A DNA stretch of 64,000 bases from Fredinandcohnia onubensis (lineage in GTDB: Bacteria; Bacillota; Bacilli; Bacillales; Bacillaceae_L). The notes beneath the pieces are model-generated. The model had not been told where the DNA came from. It made no database searches and saw only the letters and a list, made by a program, of their open reading frames with translations. Every line of letters begins with the position of its first letter. Within the stretch, counting starts at the first letter, position 1. Shown here piece by piece: positions 25,384-34,195 of the stretch. A program made the position numbers and the translations under genes. The stretch lies in the NCBI RefSeq assembly GCF_002734215.1, contig NZ_NSEB01000007.1, positions 124,001 to 188,000 of the forward strand, read 5' to 3'.

Positions 25384-26373
25384 TTAATAAATTAAATTGA
25401 TAAAATCATCTTTCGTAATTTTACCGAAATAATGCTGAATATCAACATCCTCTAATGCTTGTTCCAGCTCCGCTTTTTCATATTTTGTTCCAATTAAACG
25501 TTTTTCAATATCTTCTACATCACCCACACCAAAGAAGTCACCAAAAATTTTACAGTTTTCTATCATTCCCTTTTGTACTTCTAGTCGCACATCAATCGAA
25601 CCTACAGGGAAGCGATGAGTATGCTGGTAATTGAATTTTGGAGATTTTCCGTAGTTCCAATCCCAGTTTTGATAGCGTTCTTTTGAAATTTCATGAATGT
25701 TTTCCCAATCCTTGTCTGTTAGTACATATTCAGGTATATCACCATCGGTGTTAAAAATGTAGCGTAGCAGCATTTGTCTAAATTCTTCAATTGTAATTTT
25801 TTCATTTAGGAATTCGCTAATATTAGCAACTCTACTTCTTACAGATTTAATTCCCTTCGACTCAATTTTATCCTTTTTCACTTTAAGTGCTGACACTACA
25901 TGGTCAATTTCCGAATCGAACATTAGTGTTCCGTGGCTGAACATTCTACCCCTTGTTGAAAATTGAGCGTTTCCTGATATTTTTCTTCCTTCCACCTCAA
26001 TATCATTTCGGCCACTTAACTGAGCATTTACACCAAGTTTATGTAATGCTTCAATTACAGGCTCCGTAAACTTTTTGTAATTGTGGAAGCTTTCTCCGTC
26101 GTCCTTCGTAATAAAACTAAAATTTAAATTTCCTAGGTCATGGTAAACAGCTCCACCGCCCGATAAGCGTCTCACTACTTTTATCCCATTGTCTTCTACA
26201 TACTGTGTATTGATTTCCTCAATTGTGTTTTGATTTTTTCCAATGATTATGGAAGGAGCATTTATATAAAATAATAAGTAGGTCTCATTTATATCTAAAT
26301 TTTTTAGTGCATACTCCTCAATGGCTAAATTAATTTGTGGATCATGTATCCCTTTATTATCGATAAATAACAT
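25384..26373 (-). CDS. lplJ: Lipoate-protein ligase LplJ
   Basis: This 329-residue enzyme attaches free lipoate, via lipoyl-AMP, to lipoyl domains such as GcvH and E2 subunits. The signature RRLSGGGAVYHDLGNLNFSF is near residue 70, with a lipoyl-AMP-binding lysine in RKISGNAQF. A C-terminal accessory domain is present. The sequence closely follows B. subtilis LplJ (YhfJ, 331 residues) as I know it. It starts six bases after yhfI, and the same pair occurs in B. subtilis. Confidence 0.95.
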   Translation of the reverse strand: MLFIDNKGIHDPQINLAIEEYALKNLDINETYLLFYINAPSIIIGKNQNTIEEINTQYVEDNGIKVVRRLSGGGAVYHDLGNLNFSFITKDDGESFHNYKKFTEPVIEALHKLGVNAQLSGRNDIEVEGRKISGNAQFSTRGRMFSHGTLMFDSEIDHVVSALKVKKDKIESKGIKSVRSRVANISEFLNEKITIEEFRQMLLRYIFNTDGDIPEYVLTDKDWENIHEISKERYQNWDWNYGKSPKFNYQHTHRFPVGSIDVRLEVQKGMIENCKIFGDFFGVGDVEDIEKRLIGTKYEKAELEQALEDVDIQHYFGKITKDDFINLIY

Positions 26374-26379
26374 CGTATT

Positions 26380-27111
26380 TCACTCCCAAGTTAGTCCTGA
26401 TTTTGCTAATTTGATAAGGCCATTAAATTGTGCTGAAGCTTGATTGACAAGGTCTCCATGATTACCGTAATGAGGCAGATGTGTTAACCAAAGTTCGCCT
26501 ACATTAGCCGCTTTAGCAATCTTACCTACTTCTGTACTATTCATATGACCCATTTTCGAACCATCTTGATCCGCATACAGATTACATTCACAAATAAATA
26601 GGTCTGCATCTTGTGTAAACGGAATAAACTCTTCTAGAAAGCTTGAGTCAGCTGAAAATACAACAGTCTGTCCACCTGCTGTAATTCTCATTGCATAGCA
26701 TACAACTGGATGCTTCGTCTTCATAAATGAAATTAAAAATGGACCAATTTTGATTGTTTCATCTGGATTGTACGCAATCGCTTTTGTATGTCCTTTATGT
26801 TCCAATTTTGCAAAGCCTTCTTGATCGGCCGTGTGGCCATATATCGGCAGTTCCTTATGTTGATTATGTATTGCACTTGTTACAAGTCTTGCATACTGCA
26901 TCGGACCAATATCTGCTATATGGTCATGATGGTAATGAGATAGTATCATCGCATCAAGCTCATCAATTGTTAGATAGTTTTGAAGCTGTGCTAGTACACC
27001 ACTTCCGCAATCAACGAGTAACCGAAAACCGTCATGCTCAAATAAATAACCAGATGTAGCTTCATTCACTGCTGGAAATCCACCCCAAAATCCAACTACC
27101 GTAACCTTCAT
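26380..27111 (-). CDS. yhfI: Metallo-beta-lactamase fold hydrolase YhfI
   Basis: This is a 243-residue MBL-fold protein of the RNase Z-like/phosphodiesterase type. The metal motif is SHYHHDH, with later ligands in VVFSADS and the final THLPHYGNHGD. The start is ATG 27109-27111 because AAAGGTGA precedes it. An upstream in-frame start would add 13 residues without a ribosome site. The length then equals that of B. subtilis YhfI. It is in an operon with lplJ. The substrate is unknown. Confidence 0.85.
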   Translation of the reverse strand: MKVTVVGFWGGFPAVNEATSGYLFEHDGFRLLVDCGSGVLAQLQNYLTIDELDAMILSHYHHDHIADIGPMQYARLVTSAIHNQHKELPIYGHTADQEGFAKLEHKGHTKAIAYNPDETIKIGPFLISFMKTKHPVVCYAMRITAGGQTVVFSADSSFLEEFIPFTQDADLFICECNLYADQDGSKMGHMNSTEVGKIAKAANVGELWLTHLPHYGNHGDLVNQASAQFNGLIKLAKSGLTWE

Positions 27112-27229
27112 AGGATCACCTTTCTCTCCCTTAAAATAACAACTCTTCAATGGTTTGCCCTACCCACTACCACTATAATCGATACGCAAAAAAATTTCAC
27201 TTTTTTAATGAATTGTTACAAAACAGTTA

Positions 27230-27259
27230 TTGACATATTTTCAACTGTTATAGTACACT
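27230..27259 (+). promoter_or_regulatory. Predicted promoter of yhfH
   Basis: A perfect TTGACA (27230-27235) and TACACT (27254-27259) are separated by 18 bases, about 30 bases before the yhfH start. Confidence 0.5.
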
Positions 27260-27289
27260 ATAAATAACAAAGAAACGGAGGGGTTGTAA

Positions 27290-27418
27290 ATGTTAGTAAA
27301 AAGTACAGAATTTTTTAAGAACCTACCACCCAAAAAATGTGTAGAGTGTGGGCATGATATCGACGAACAGCATGAGTGCTACGGCAACAAATGCGACCAC
27401 TGTAACGAAATTAAATAA
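27290..27418 (+). CDS. yhfH: Small zinc-ribbon protein YhfH
   Basis: This 42-residue protein starts MLVKSTEFFKNLPPKKC and has a CGGAGGGG ribosome site. Five cysteines (17, 20, 30, 35, 38) include two CxxC pairs, with histidines at 22, 28 and 37, indicating a zinc ribbon. B. subtilis has a similarly small YhfH next to yhfI, also divergent from it, which supports the call. Function is unknown. It ends at a shared terminator with hemY. Confidence 0.82.
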   Translation: MLVKSTEFFKNLPPKKCVECGHDIDEQHECYGNKCDHCNEIK

Positions 27419-27419
27419 C

Positions 27420-27450
27420 AAAAGGAAGGCCTCGGCCTTCCTTTTCTTTT
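27420..27450. terminator. Bidirectional terminator between yhfH and hemY
   Basis: A perfect 11-bp stem (27421-27431 with 27434-27444) with a two-base loop and a following T-run ends yhfH. Its reverse reading can end hemY. Confidence 0.88.
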
Positions 27451-28880
27451 TACACTAAAGCTGGTGTAGTTTCTTTTAAATATTCCAATACCATGTTAAC
27501 CGCTTCTTCACCTTGGTCAATACAGTCAGGTAGTCCTAGACCCTCATAAGAGCTTCCAGCTAAAAAGACACCTGGCAGTTGTTCGGCAACATTGTTCTTA
27601 ACAGATTCAATCCTGTCCTTATGCCCAACTGTGTATTGCGGCATTGCATCTTTCCATCTTGTTACAATAGAAAATTCAGGTTGGTCTGTAATATTCATTG
27701 TTTTGTTTAAATCATCAAGAACCACTTTGACAATTTCTTCATCTGATTGATCAACGATTGCTTCGTCTCCCGCTTTACCAACATAGCAACGAAGAAGGAC
27801 TTTACCTTCAGGGGTCGTATGCGGCCATTTTTTATGGGTCCAAGTAACTGCCGTAATAATATAATCATTATTCCGTGATACAACAAAGCCAGTTCCATCA
27901 ATATCTTTTTTAATGGCTTCTTCAGGGAAAGCCATTGCTACAGTAGCTACTGATGTAGAAGGCATTTCCTTAAAGGAATCAAAAAATGAGTATTGGTTAA
28001 AAATGGATTGGGTCACATGATGTGGTGTGGCAACAACTACACTATCCGCGGTAATCTCTTTTCCGTTGTTCAGTTTAATGACATAATGGCTACTTTGTTT
28101 TTCAATACCTTCAACCTTTATCCCCTTAAAAACGGTCCCAGGCTCAAGTTTTTCTTCAATTGCATCAATAAATGACTGTAATCCAGATGTCACAGTTAAG
28201 AACTGTCCCTTTGGAGCCGAATTTGTTTCTCCACTTGGCTTTGGTTTTGGTGGTGTTGTTTGCTTCATGCCTAAAATTAAGCTCCGGTATTTCTGCTCAA
28301 CTTGATAGAATTGAGGGAAAGTCGACATTAGGCTTAGTTGGTCAATATCCCCAGCATATATCCCTGAAAGCAATGGTTCAATAAGGTTTTCAACGACCTC
28401 ATCGCCCAGTCTTCTTCTAAAAAATTGACCGAGTGACTGGTCACCTTCACCAGGTGTACGAGGTAACACAAAATCCATTGCCGCACGAAGTTTACCGATT
28501 GGGGTAAACAAACCTGTAGTGATGAATGGACCAATTTGAGTAGGAATACCCATGATAGACCCACCTGGCATCGGATGGAGCTTTCCGTTCACAAGTACAT
28601 ATGATTTACCAGCAGTATTGTTAACCAATTTATCCCCTAGACCAACCTCATTGACAAGCCGGGAGGCACTCTTTTTCCTAGCTAAAAAAGAATCTGGACC
28701 TCTTTCAATGACAAAACCATCTCGTTCGACGGTTTGTACTTTTCCACCAAGTCGATGGCTTGCTTCTAAAAGGGTACATTTTATGTCTACGCCCTTCTCT
28801 CTTGCCTCTTTCTGGAGATAATAAGCTACAGTTAAACCAGTAATCCCGCCACCTATTACAACTACCTTTTGATTACTCAC
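27450..28880 (-). CDS. hemY: Coproporphyrinogen III oxidase (HemY/CgoX)
   Basis: This 476-residue FAD enzyme oxidises coproporphyrinogen III to coproporphyrin III in the Gram-positive (coproporphyrin-dependent) heme pathway. It was historically named protoporphyrinogen oxidase. The dinucleotide-binding motif VVVIGGGITGLTVAYY opens the protein, and the C-terminal FAD segment reads PGVFLAGSSYEGLGLPDCI. It is last in hemE-hemH-hemY, 39 bases after hemH. Confidence 0.95.
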   Translation of the reverse strand: MSNQKVVVIGGGITGLTVAYYLQKEAREKGVDIKCTLLEASHRLGGKVQTVERDGFVIERGPDSFLARKKSASRLVNEVGLGDKLVNNTAGKSYVLVNGKLHPMPGGSIMGIPTQIGPFITTGLFTPIGKLRAAMDFVLPRTPGEGDQSLGQFFRRRLGDEVVENLIEPLLSGIYAGDIDQLSLMSTFPQFYQVEQKYRSLILGMKQTTPPKPKPSGETNSAPKGQFLTVTSGLQSFIDAIEEKLEPGTVFKGIKVEGIEKQSSHYVIKLNNGKEITADSVVVATPHHVTQSIFNQYSFFDSFKEMPSTSVATVAMAFPEEAIKKDIDGTGFVVSRNNDYIITAVTWTHKKWPHTTPEGKVLLRCYVGKAGDEAIVDQSDEEIVKVVLDDLNKTMNITDQPEFSIVTRWKDAMPQYTVGHKDRIESVKNNVAEQLPGVFLAGSSYEGLGLPDCIDQGEEAVNMVLEYLKETTPALV

Positions 28881-28919
28881 TTAACATCGCCTTCTTTACT
28901 TTAAAAATTCAATGACCAT

Positions 28920-29852
28920 TTATTTTTTAAGTTCTTTTAAAACCACTGTTGCCAAACAATCGATAAATTCTGGCTTTGAATTTGGCATTTCAGGACGGTA
29001 ATAGCTTACACCTAGTTCTTCTGTAACAACTTTACATTCGTAATCATTGTCATAGAGAACCTCTAAGTGATCTGCTACAAATCCAACTGGAATATAGACA
29101 AAAGCTTTGTAGCCTTTTTCATTGTAAAGGTCTCTCGTTAGGTCCTGAACATCGGGACCCAACCATGGTTCAGGGGTGTTTCCTGCACTTTGCCAGCCTA
29201 TTTCATAATTCTTGATACCTGCTGCTTCAGCAATTAAATCAGCAGTTTCTTGTAACTGACTTGGATAAGGATCGCCAGCAGCAATAATTTTTTCAGGCAG
29301 ACTATGTGCTGAAACGATTAATACTGCATTCTCACGTTCTTCTTCTGGCATTGAAGTAAATACTTGCTTCACCTGTTTTGCCCAGTAATCAATAAACTTA
29401 GGCTCTTTATACCAACTTTCTACAGACGTAATTGTTGGCCCCCCAAGCTTTTCTGCCTCTTCTTTCGCACGACCATTATAGGCTTTTACACTAAAGGTTG
29501 AAAAATGAGGTGCAAGAACTAGACTTACTGCTTCCTCAATTCCATCCTTTTTCATTTGAGCTACTGCATCCTCAATGAATGGCTCGATATGCTTTAAACC
29601 TTGATACAATTTAAACTCAATTTCATCTTGTATTTGATTTAAATGCTCTTCAAGTTTTTTCCCTTGTTCAGTAGTAATTTTTGCAAGAGGTGAAATTCCA
29701 CCAATTGCTTCATAACGACTACGTAGGTCCTCGAGCATTTCCGGTGAGGGCTTACGACCATGACGTATATGTGTATAATATCGTTCGATATCCTCTTCTT
29801 TATATGGAGTACCGTATGCCATTACTAGTAATCCCATTTTCTTTTTTGTCAT
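28920..29852 (-). CDS. hemH: Coproporphyrin ferrochelatase (HemH/CpfC)
   Basis: This 310-residue enzyme inserts Fe2+ into coproporphyrin III. The family opening [10 protein letters not shown], the catalytic histidine in [12 protein letters not shown] and the later [10 protein letters not shown] and [13 protein letters not shown] motifs are present. Its length equals that of the B. subtilis enzyme. It lies 22 bases after hemE and upstream of hemY. The final decarboxylase HemQ is not in the window. Confidence 0.95.
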   Translation of the reverse strand: MTKKKMGLLVMAYGTPYKEEDIERYYTHIRHGRKPSPEMLEDLRSRYEAIGGISPLAKITTEQGKKLEEHLNQIQDEIEFKLYQGLKHIEPFIEDAVAQMKKDGIEEAVSLVLAPHFSTFSVKAYNGRAKEEAEKLGGPTITSVESWYKEPKFIDYWAKQVKQVFTSMPEEERENAVLIVSAHSLPEKIIAAGDPYPSQLQETADLIAEAAGIKNYEIGWQSAGNTPEPWLGPDVQDLTRDLYNEKGYKAFVYIPVGFVADHLEVLYDNDYECKVVTEELGVSYYRPEMPNSKPEFIDCLATVVLKELKK

Positions 29853-29874
29853 TTAAAACACCTCTAAAGCTAGA

Positions 29875-30912
29875 TTAATTTTTACTTGAATACTCGTGGA
29901 TAAATGTAGTTAGACGCTTTAGTGTCTCTGGATTAACATCTGGGAAAACACCATGTCCAAGGTTGAATATATAACCCGGTTGTTGCATTCCCTGGTCTAG
30001 GATTTCTTTTGCTCTTTCTTCAATGACTTCCCAAGGAGCTAGTAGAATTGCTGGATCAAGATTTCCTTGAACTGCTTTTGTAATTCCAAGCTCTCTTGCT
30101 TTCATAATTGGCAAGCGCCAATCAAGTCCTACAACATCTAGCGGTAAGTCATGCCATTCTAATGCTAAATGGCTTGCTCCTACTCCGAACATGATTAATG
30201 GCACATTCTCTTCACGAAGTGCAGTAAAGATACGATGCATGACTGGTTTAATGAAATGACGGTAGTCTGCCACATTTAATGCTCCTACCCAAGAGTCAAA
30301 AATTTGTACAGCTTTTGCACCTGCAGCTATTTGTGACTTCACATATGTAATTGTCATTTCAGCTAGTTTATCCATTAAGGCAAACCATGCATCAGGTTGT
30401 GCGTACATGAAAGCTTTCGTTTTATTATAGTTTTTTGAAGGTCCACCTTCAATCATATAGCTTGCTAGAGTAAATGGTGCTCCTGCAAATCCAATCAATG
30501 GAACGGAGAGTTGCTCAGTCGTTAATAGCTTAATTGTATCAAGCACATACGGAACATCTTCTTCAGGATGTATTTCACCAAGTTTCTCAACGTCCTTTAC
30601 GGAACGGATTGGGTTACTGATGACAGGTCCAACTCCTGCTTTGATTTCAACATCTACTCCAAGTGCTGGAAGTGGAGACATGATGTCTTTATAGAGAATT
30701 GCTGCGTCCACATCATATTGCTCAACTGGAAGTCTTGTCACATATGCACATAACTCAGGCTGATGTGTAATTTCAAACAGTCCGTATTTTTCTTTGATTT
30801 TTCGGTATTCAGGCTGTGATCGTCCCGCTTGGCGCATATACCAAACAGGTACATGTTCCGTTTTTTCACCCCTTGCCGCTCTTAATAATGTATCATTAAA
30901 ACCCTTTTGCAT
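29875..30912 (-). CDS. hemE: Uroporphyrinogen decarboxylase
   Basis: This 345-residue cytoplasmic TIM-barrel enzyme converts uroporphyrinogen III to coproporphyrinogen III. The N-terminal signature [16 protein letters not shown] and the substrate aspartate in [13 protein letters not shown] are clear, and the C-terminal [14 protein letters not shown] is conserved. It is the first gene of the heme operon, divergent in spacing from pbpF by a 390-base gap that holds a structured repeat. Confidence 0.96.
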   Translation of the reverse strand: MQKGFNDTLLRAARGEKTEHVPVWYMRQAGRSQPEYRKIKEKYGLFEITHQPELCAYVTRLPVEQYDVDAAILYKDIMSPLPALGVDVEIKAGVGPVISNPIRSVKDVEKLGEIHPEEDVPYVLDTIKLLTTEQLSVPLIGFAGAPFTLASYMIEGGPSKNYNKTKAFMYAQPDAWFALMDKLAEMTITYVKSQIAAGAKAVQIFDSWVGALNVADYRHFIKPVMHRIFTALREENVPLIMFGVGASHLALEWHDLPLDVVGLDWRLPIMKARELGITKAVQGNLDPAILLAPWEVIEERAKEILDQGMQQPGYIFNLGHGVFPDVNPETLKRLTTFIHEYSSKN

Positions 30913-30977
30913 ATGTATTTACCTTCCTTTCAACATCTTCACACAATAGTCTTTATAATAGCATAAGTAAGTATTAA

Positions 30978-31167
30978 CTTAATCAAATACGCCTTGGCGT
31001 AATTGCGCCCAGATTTTTTCGAGCCTGCTCGAAAAGCTACCTTTGAAAATCTGTTGCATCCGCCGGAGGCTTTAACTTTATTTAGCCTAGGGTTGAACTC
31101 CTAGTTGAATTAATTACTCTAATTACATTCATAACCCACTTATTGAACTACTACTAAATAAAGTTAA
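30978..31167. repeat. Structured intergenic repeat, family 1, copy B
   Basis: This about 190-bp element lies in the hemE-pbpF gap. It shares the opening palindrome TACGCCTTGGCGTA and the core GCATCCGCCGGAGGCTTTAA with 14954-15154. It has a CGAGCCTGCTCG hairpin at 31020-31031 and a perfect 14-bp long-range stem, 31072-31085 with 31154-31167, that encloses the end of the element. Apart from this repeat and the terminator at 31268, I see nothing else in the gap. Confidence 0.8.
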
Positions 31168-31267
31168 TAGAACATTTCATATCCTCACTTTATCACTATA
31201 ATTGTTTCTACTATCCTTGTATACAAAACCGGGGCAAATGTCAAAAATTTGACGAACATTCACAGAT

Positions 31268-31297
31268 AAAGGGTGGTGAAAGTAAACACCACCCTTT
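31268..31297. terminator. Terminator of pbpF
   Basis: A perfect 11-bp stem with eight-base loop (arms ending at 31278 and starting at 31287) lies eight bases after the pbpF stop. The T-run is short on the minus strand. Confidence 0.75.
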
Positions 31298-31305
31298 TAC
31301 ATGAT

Positions 31306-33444
31306 TCATTTACTAGAGAATAAGGTAGGCTTAACAGCTTGAGATTTTGTTCCTTCTTCTTTCGTCTGGGAGTTAAAAGGGACTATAAAATAAGATGGTA
31401 TCGAAAATATATTTACATTTTCAATCTCAAAGTCCCCACTCCCTCTAACAGAACCCACATATTTTACAGACTTTGAATTCTCCTCATATATTCGATATTC
31501 AACCCGTTCATCTGCTGCAGGTGTCCATTTTAGGGAAACCGTAAATAATCCAAGTGGTTTAAAGGTTAAGCTAGCTTTAACATCATCAATTTCCGCGAGC
31601 CGTATCGGTGGCTCAAGTTCCTCTACATCCTTTGGAGCCGAAAAAGCAGTTACTTTCTTCAGTTCAGATTGATCGAGAATCTTTTTAAAGAGTTTGGTTG
31701 GAGATGCACTTCCACCTTTTAAATAATGAGTGGCATCTGTAGAATCATAGCCCATCCAAATTGCACCTACTACTGATGGTGTGAATCCGACAAACCAAGC
31801 ATCCTTTATTCCATTTTCTACACCAGGTAAATTGGTTGTCCCAGTTTTCCCTGCAAGTGCCCCCGGATAAGTTCCCACCTTTGCAGTACCATTATCGACA
31901 ACGCCTTCAAGCATTCTTGTCATATACCAAGCCGTTTGTTTTGAAAAAGCTTCAGTCTCATGTGTCGATGCCTCTCCAATCACTTTTCCTTCACGGTTTA
32001 CTATTTTGCTAATAACATGTGGTTCAATCACTTTTCCATCACGTGCAAAGGCGCGATAGGCTTTTGCCATTGCAATAGGAGAAATGCCTTCTTTAAGTCC
32101 ACCTAAAGCGATTGATAAGCCTTGGTCTGGAATTGTGATACCTGCTTTGGTTAAATATTTTTTAGCTGTATCAATACCAACTCTATCAAGCATCCAAACA
32201 GCTGGAGCATTTGATGACTCAACTAAAGCATCATACATTGAAATTTCACCTTTATAAATACCTGAATAATTGCTTGGTTCATATTCACCATAGGTTAATT
32301 TTTTATCAACCAACATGGAATAGGGTTCAAATTCATCTTCTTCCAATGCCGGTCCGTAAACTGCCAACGGTTTAATCGTTGATCCAGGTTGTCGTTTAAT
32401 TACAACACGATTAATGCCTCGACTTACATAATGCCTACCACCAATACTAGCTAAAACGCCACCTGTATCATTATCTAATAGTACAAAAGCACCTTCTACA
32501 TTTTCATCAACACCCGGAAAGTTTTTTTGATCCTTAAATAGCTCGAAAGCTGTTTTTTGAATCTCCAAGTGAAGAGGAACAGTAATTGTATATCCACCTC
32601 TAAGCAATTCTTCATTTGATAATTGATAGCGTGTCTTCGCTTCATCAAATACCATATCGATATAGGTTACTAATGCTGGGTCCCGCTCTACCTCATGGAC
32701 ATTTAGTGAAAGAGTCTTTCCTTGGACTCTAACAGCTTCCTCTGGCTGTAAAAACCCTCTTTTCTCCATTAAGTTAATGACCAAGTCCCGTCTTTGTTTA
32801 CTTTTTTCAGGATTTAAGATGGGTGAATAAGTTGATGGTGCTTTCGGTATTGCTGCAAGTAGCGCACCTTCTTCAACCGATAATTCACTTACATTTTTAT
32901 TAAAATAAAATTTTGATGCAGATTGAATTCCGTATGCACCGTGACCAAAATAAATTTGATTTAAATACATTTCTAAGAGCTCTTGCTTACTGTACTCTTC
33001 TTCTAAATTAATGGCTATAATCAATTCTTTCGTTTTACGCAAGAATGTTTTTTCATTTGTTAGGAAGACATTCTTAGCGAGCTGCTGTGTAATCGTACTT
33101 CCACCTTCTACCTTTCCACCAGCAATAATATCTTTGTATATGGCTCTTGCAATTGCTTGAAGATCGATACCATGATGCTGATAAAACCGAGTATCTTCTA
33201 CTGCAACAAATGCCTGCTGTACATATTCCGGAATTTCCTTAATCGGTACAATATCCCGATTCTCATAATATAATTTCGTAATAAACTGTCCATCTTCATC
33301 AACCAGTTTTGTTGCTGAATTCATAACAAGTTTTTTGTCATCAATGACATAGTCACCTGCATATATGATAAGCAAATACCCACACAATCCAAGGACAAAC
33401 GAACCGATAATAATAAACAATGAGAGAAATAATTTTCTTTTCAT
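31306..33444 (-). CDS. pbpF: Class A penicillin-binding protein PbpF (PBP1F-like)
   Basis: This 712-residue bifunctional peptidoglycan synthase is anchored by one N-terminal membrane segment. The GT51 transglycosylase has its catalytic Glu at residue 83 (VEDTRFYQHHG) and a GGSTITQQLAKN motif. The transpeptidase has QPGSTIK (SxxK), SSN (SxN) and AGKTGTTN (KTG). A C-terminal fibronectin III-like segment begins near residue 610. The start is ATG 33442-33444 behind AAGGAGG; an upstream in-frame start is less likely. The position next to hemE and hmoB is that of B. subtilis pbpF, which is expressed in the forespore. Confidence 0.9.
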   Translation of the reverse strand: MKRKLFLSLFIIIGSFVLGLCGYLLIIYAGDYVIDDKKLVMNSATKLVDEDGQFITKLYYENRDIVPIKEIPEYVQQAFVAVEDTRFYQHHGIDLQAIARAIYKDIIAGGKVEGGSTITQQLAKNVFLTNEKTFLRKTKELIIAINLEEEYSKQELLEMYLNQIYFGHGAYGIQSASKFYFNKNVSELSVEEGALLAAIPKAPSTYSPILNPEKSKQRRDLVINLMEKRGFLQPEEAVRVQGKTLSLNVHEVERDPALVTYIDMVFDEAKTRYQLSNEELLRGGYTITVPLHLEIQKTAFELFKDQKNFPGVDENVEGAFVLLDNDTGGVLASIGGRHYVSRGINRVVIKRQPGSTIKPLAVYGPALEEDEFEPYSMLVDKKLTYGEYEPSNYSGIYKGEISMYDALVESSNAPAVWMLDRVGIDTAKKYLTKAGITIPDQGLSIALGGLKEGISPIAMAKAYRAFARDGKVIEPHVISKIVNREGKVIGEASTHETEAFSKQTAWYMTRMLEGVVDNGTAKVGTYPGALAGKTGTTNLPGVENGIKDAWFVGFTPSVVGAIWMGYDSTDATHYLKGGSASPTKLFKKILDQSELKKVTAFSAPKDVEELEPPIRLAEIDDVKASLTFKPLGLFTVSLKWTPAADERVEYRIYEENSKSVKYVGSVRGSGDFEIENVNIFSIPSYFIVPFNSQTKEEGTKSQAVKPTLFSSK

Positions 33445-33574
33445 ACTGTGACCTCCTTGGAATAAAGAATTTACGGCATTCAAACATTTTTCACGTTTAG
33501 TTGGTTATGTTATCTTTTAGTATAACTGTAAAAGTTTCTCACTATGTATGCCCTATTAATAAAGGAGGAGTTAC

Positions 33575-34081
33575 ATGAACTTTTATATGGCGTTCGGTAC
33601 AATTGATTTTTTGAAAAAACTCCTGGAAAAGCACAAAAAAGAAAACATGACTGCGTTTTATAATAATGAAACAGCAATTCTGCTCCATGAAACAACGAAG
33701 AAATCCATTTTTGCCGCACCACGAAAATATGAAGTTCTCACTGCTACAGGAGACATTGAGCGTGGGAAATTTTCTGCCTTCACATATATCCCGGTAACAG
33801 AGGAAGGTAAACCGTTATTTGAATACAATATCACCCAAATGAGTTCTGTGTTTCAGAACACTTCAGGATTTATTGCCTTTCGCGCACTAAGGCCAATAAA
33901 AAGTGATACTTTTGTAGTTGTAAGCTTTTGGGAAAAAGAATCCTTTTATTTAGATTGGACACGCTCGGAAGGTTTTGAACTGCTTGAACAAGTTATTGAA
34001 AAAACGAAAGCCGGCTTAAACCAAATAGTCTTTTCTGGCCCTGTTTATACAAAAACTTTTCACTCATTAACAGATGATTAA
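33575..34081 (+). CDS. hmoB: Heme-degrading monooxygenase HmoB
   Basis: This 168-residue protein is made of an N-terminal extension and a C-terminal ABM-type ferredoxin-like domain (FIAFRALRPI, VVVSFWEKESFYLDW). Both are as in B. subtilis HmoB (YhgC), which opens heme to release iron. A strong AAAGGAGG precedes the ATG. It is divergent from pbpF, the neighbourhood seen in B. subtilis. Its place beside the heme synthesis genes is suggestive, but no iron-repressor box was recognised. Confidence 0.85.
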   Translation: MNFYMAFGTIDFLKKLLEKHKKENMTAFYNNETAILLHETTKKSIFAAPRKYEVLTATGDIERGKFSAFTYIPVTEEGKPLFEYNITQMSSVFQNTSGFIAFRALRPIKSDTFVVVSFWEKESFYLDWTRSEGFELLEQVIEKTKAGLNQIVFSGPVYTKTFHSLTDD

Positions 34082-34195
34082 AATTTGTGTGCACTTCTCA
34101 CACCTAATCCCCAGCTACATATTCTGTAATACAAACATAGGTTAACGTGTAGTTACCTCTGCTTGAATTCGGAATTAGCGAATGGGGGTTTAACA

